Made by a program: the position numbers and the translations under genes
Notes under the pieces: model-generated
Told to the model about the DNA's origin: nothing
Databases searched by the model: none
The model's input: the letters and a program-made list of their open reading frames with translations, nothing else
Assembly: GCF_021272385.1 (NCBI RefSeq)
Contig: NZ_JAJSDZ010000007.1
Coordinates: forward strand, 372,001 to 436,000
Direction of reading: 5' to 3'
DNA: 64,000 bases
DNA from: Vibrio salinus
GTDB lineage: Bacteria; Pseudomonadota; Gammaproteobacteria; Enterobacterales; Vibrionaceae
In this document: positions 63,336 through 64,000 of the stretch, piece after piece
How the letters are laid out: each line of letters starts with the position of its first letter
Numbering within the stretch: the stretch's first letter is position 1

Positions 63336-63791
63336 TCATTGTTTAATGCTCTTCAGTGTTTGGATTGCTGAAGAAAGCGCAAATTCGTACCCTTGTGCTC
63401 CTAAGCCACAGATGACCCCCTTCGCCTTATCAGACAAGTAAGAATGATGGCGAAAACTTTCTCTGGCGTGAATATTTGATAGGTGCACTTCAATAAAAGG
63501 GATATCGACACCAAGTAATGCATCTCTTATTGCTACACTGGTATGAGTAAATGCAGCGGGATTAATAATAATAAAATCCACTTTTTGATATGCATTATGT
63601 ATCTTTTCAATAATTTCGTACTCACGGTTTGACTGAAGATGATCCAGTATGATGTCAGCGGCTTCCGCCTGTTCCTGAAGCGTCGAAATAATGTCATCCA
63701 GAGTTTGCGAACCATAATGAGCTGGTTCCCGTAATCCCAGAAGATTTAAATTAGGACCGTTGAGGACAAGTATGCGAAATTTTGCTGTCAT
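63336..63791 (-). CDS. aroQ: Type II 3-dehydroquinate dehydratase
   Basis: This 151-residue enzyme has [19 protein letters not shown] (residues 5-23) with the catalytic Tyr region following at [16 protein letters not shown] (Arg), [18 protein letters not shown] and [17 protein letters not shown]. It converts 3-dehydroquinate to dehydroshikimate in aromatic amino acid synthesis. The aroQ-accB-accC operon is the normal order in Vibrio. Confidence 0.97.
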   Translation of the reverse strand: MTAKFRILVLNGPNLNLLGLREPAHYGSQTLDDIISTLQEQAEAADIILDHLQSNREYEIIEKIHNAYQKVDFIIINPAAFTHTSVAIRDALLGVDIPFIEVHLSNIHARESFRHHSYLSDKAKGVICGLGAQGYEFALSSAIQTLKSIKQ

Positions 63792-64000
63792 TGTGCGGTT
63801 ATCTTCCTATATTGTGGTACTTCGACATCATAATCCTATATTTATAAAAATCGACATAAAATTTTTATAAACTTTAAAAGAAAAATAATGGAATAAGTAA
63901 GATTATAGCTAATTCAATACAAATAGCAGCAAATTAATAGTATTATCACCGAAAAATGTTAACTTTATTGTGTGAGTTATCTTTCAGACTATAAAAATAA
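63792..64000. other. AT-rich region upstream of aroQ
   Basis: These 209 bp carry no gene. They are AT-rich and contain many A/T tracts; the promoter of the aroQ-accB-accC operon must lie here but no single hexamer pair was convincing. Confidence 0.4.

Noticed and set aside
1..64000. CRISPR arrays, tRNA or rRNA genes
   Set aside because: No regularly spaced direct repeats and no recognisable tRNA or rRNA sequence were seen; tandem repeats present are only those listed.

Overview
The window comes from a Vibrionaceae chromosome. The flanking genes are those of a Vibrio-type genome: rjg, yjaG, hupA, a DUF1481 lipoprotein, purD-purH, a zntR-like regulator, a periplasmic ATP-dependent ligase, dusB-fis, prmA, accB-accC and aroQ. 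The Fis protein (98 aa) and the rjg border of the surface-polysaccharide locus are typical of Vibrio. The identification rests on recognising gene families and gene order; no search was run.

Layout. (1) 1-692: end of an upstream module, a HAD phosphatase fragment and a GDPD/PI-PLC-like protein. (2) 773-2308: a decayed IS3 element with a 512-bp internally deleted second IS3-type element nested in it. (3) 2309-6633: a very AT-rich cassette that looks like an unusual RiPP (ribosomally made, post-translationally modified peptide) gene cluster. It has a 34-residue precursor gene, an intrinsic terminator, a radical SAM enzyme, an MFS exporter, a second radical SAM enzyme fused to an HEXXH (ImmA/IrrE-like) peptidase-type domain, and a 79-aa PqqD-like leader-binding protein. 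(4) 6723-7710: a serine recombinase with a candidate recombination or operator site, and a small unknown gene. (5) 7755-16766: mostly plus-strand sugar genes: GT4 transferases, a UDP-L-QuiNAc/L-FucNAc pathway, and a WbpM-like / WbpV-like / PglC-like initiating set. (6) 16854-25718, minus strand: a sulfate-activation block (SLC13 permease, cysD, cysC, DHH phosphoesterase, cysN) and GDP-mannose genes (manC, phosphomannomutase). (7) 25918-31290, minus strand: wecA and yjbEFGH. (8) 31600-32150: an IS630 relic. (9) 32187-43823, minus strand: AT-rich repeat-unit genes (glycosyltransferases, FkbM methyltransferase, Wzx-like, Wzy-like, a sulfotransferase and an unknown protein), then wzz, a Wza/WbfF-type exporter and an outer-membrane barrel, preceded by an RfaH ops element. 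(10) 44145-54543: ordinary core genes. (11) 54700-58910: an accessory island with an IS256 relic, a stranded FkbM methyltransferase, an IS3 relic and a complete IS66 element with 137-bp terminal inverted repeats. (12) 59018-63791: core genes.

How the parts work together. The minus-strand genes read as a Wzx/Wzy-type capsule or O-antigen locus whose product is probably sulfated. The permease imports sulfate, CysDN and CysC make PAPS, the sulfotransferase uses it, and the DHH phosphoesterase could remove the PAP by-product. Two different initiating transferases (WecA and a PglC-like enzyme) suggest that more than one glycan is made. The RiPP cassette is the strongest candidate for an undescribed system.
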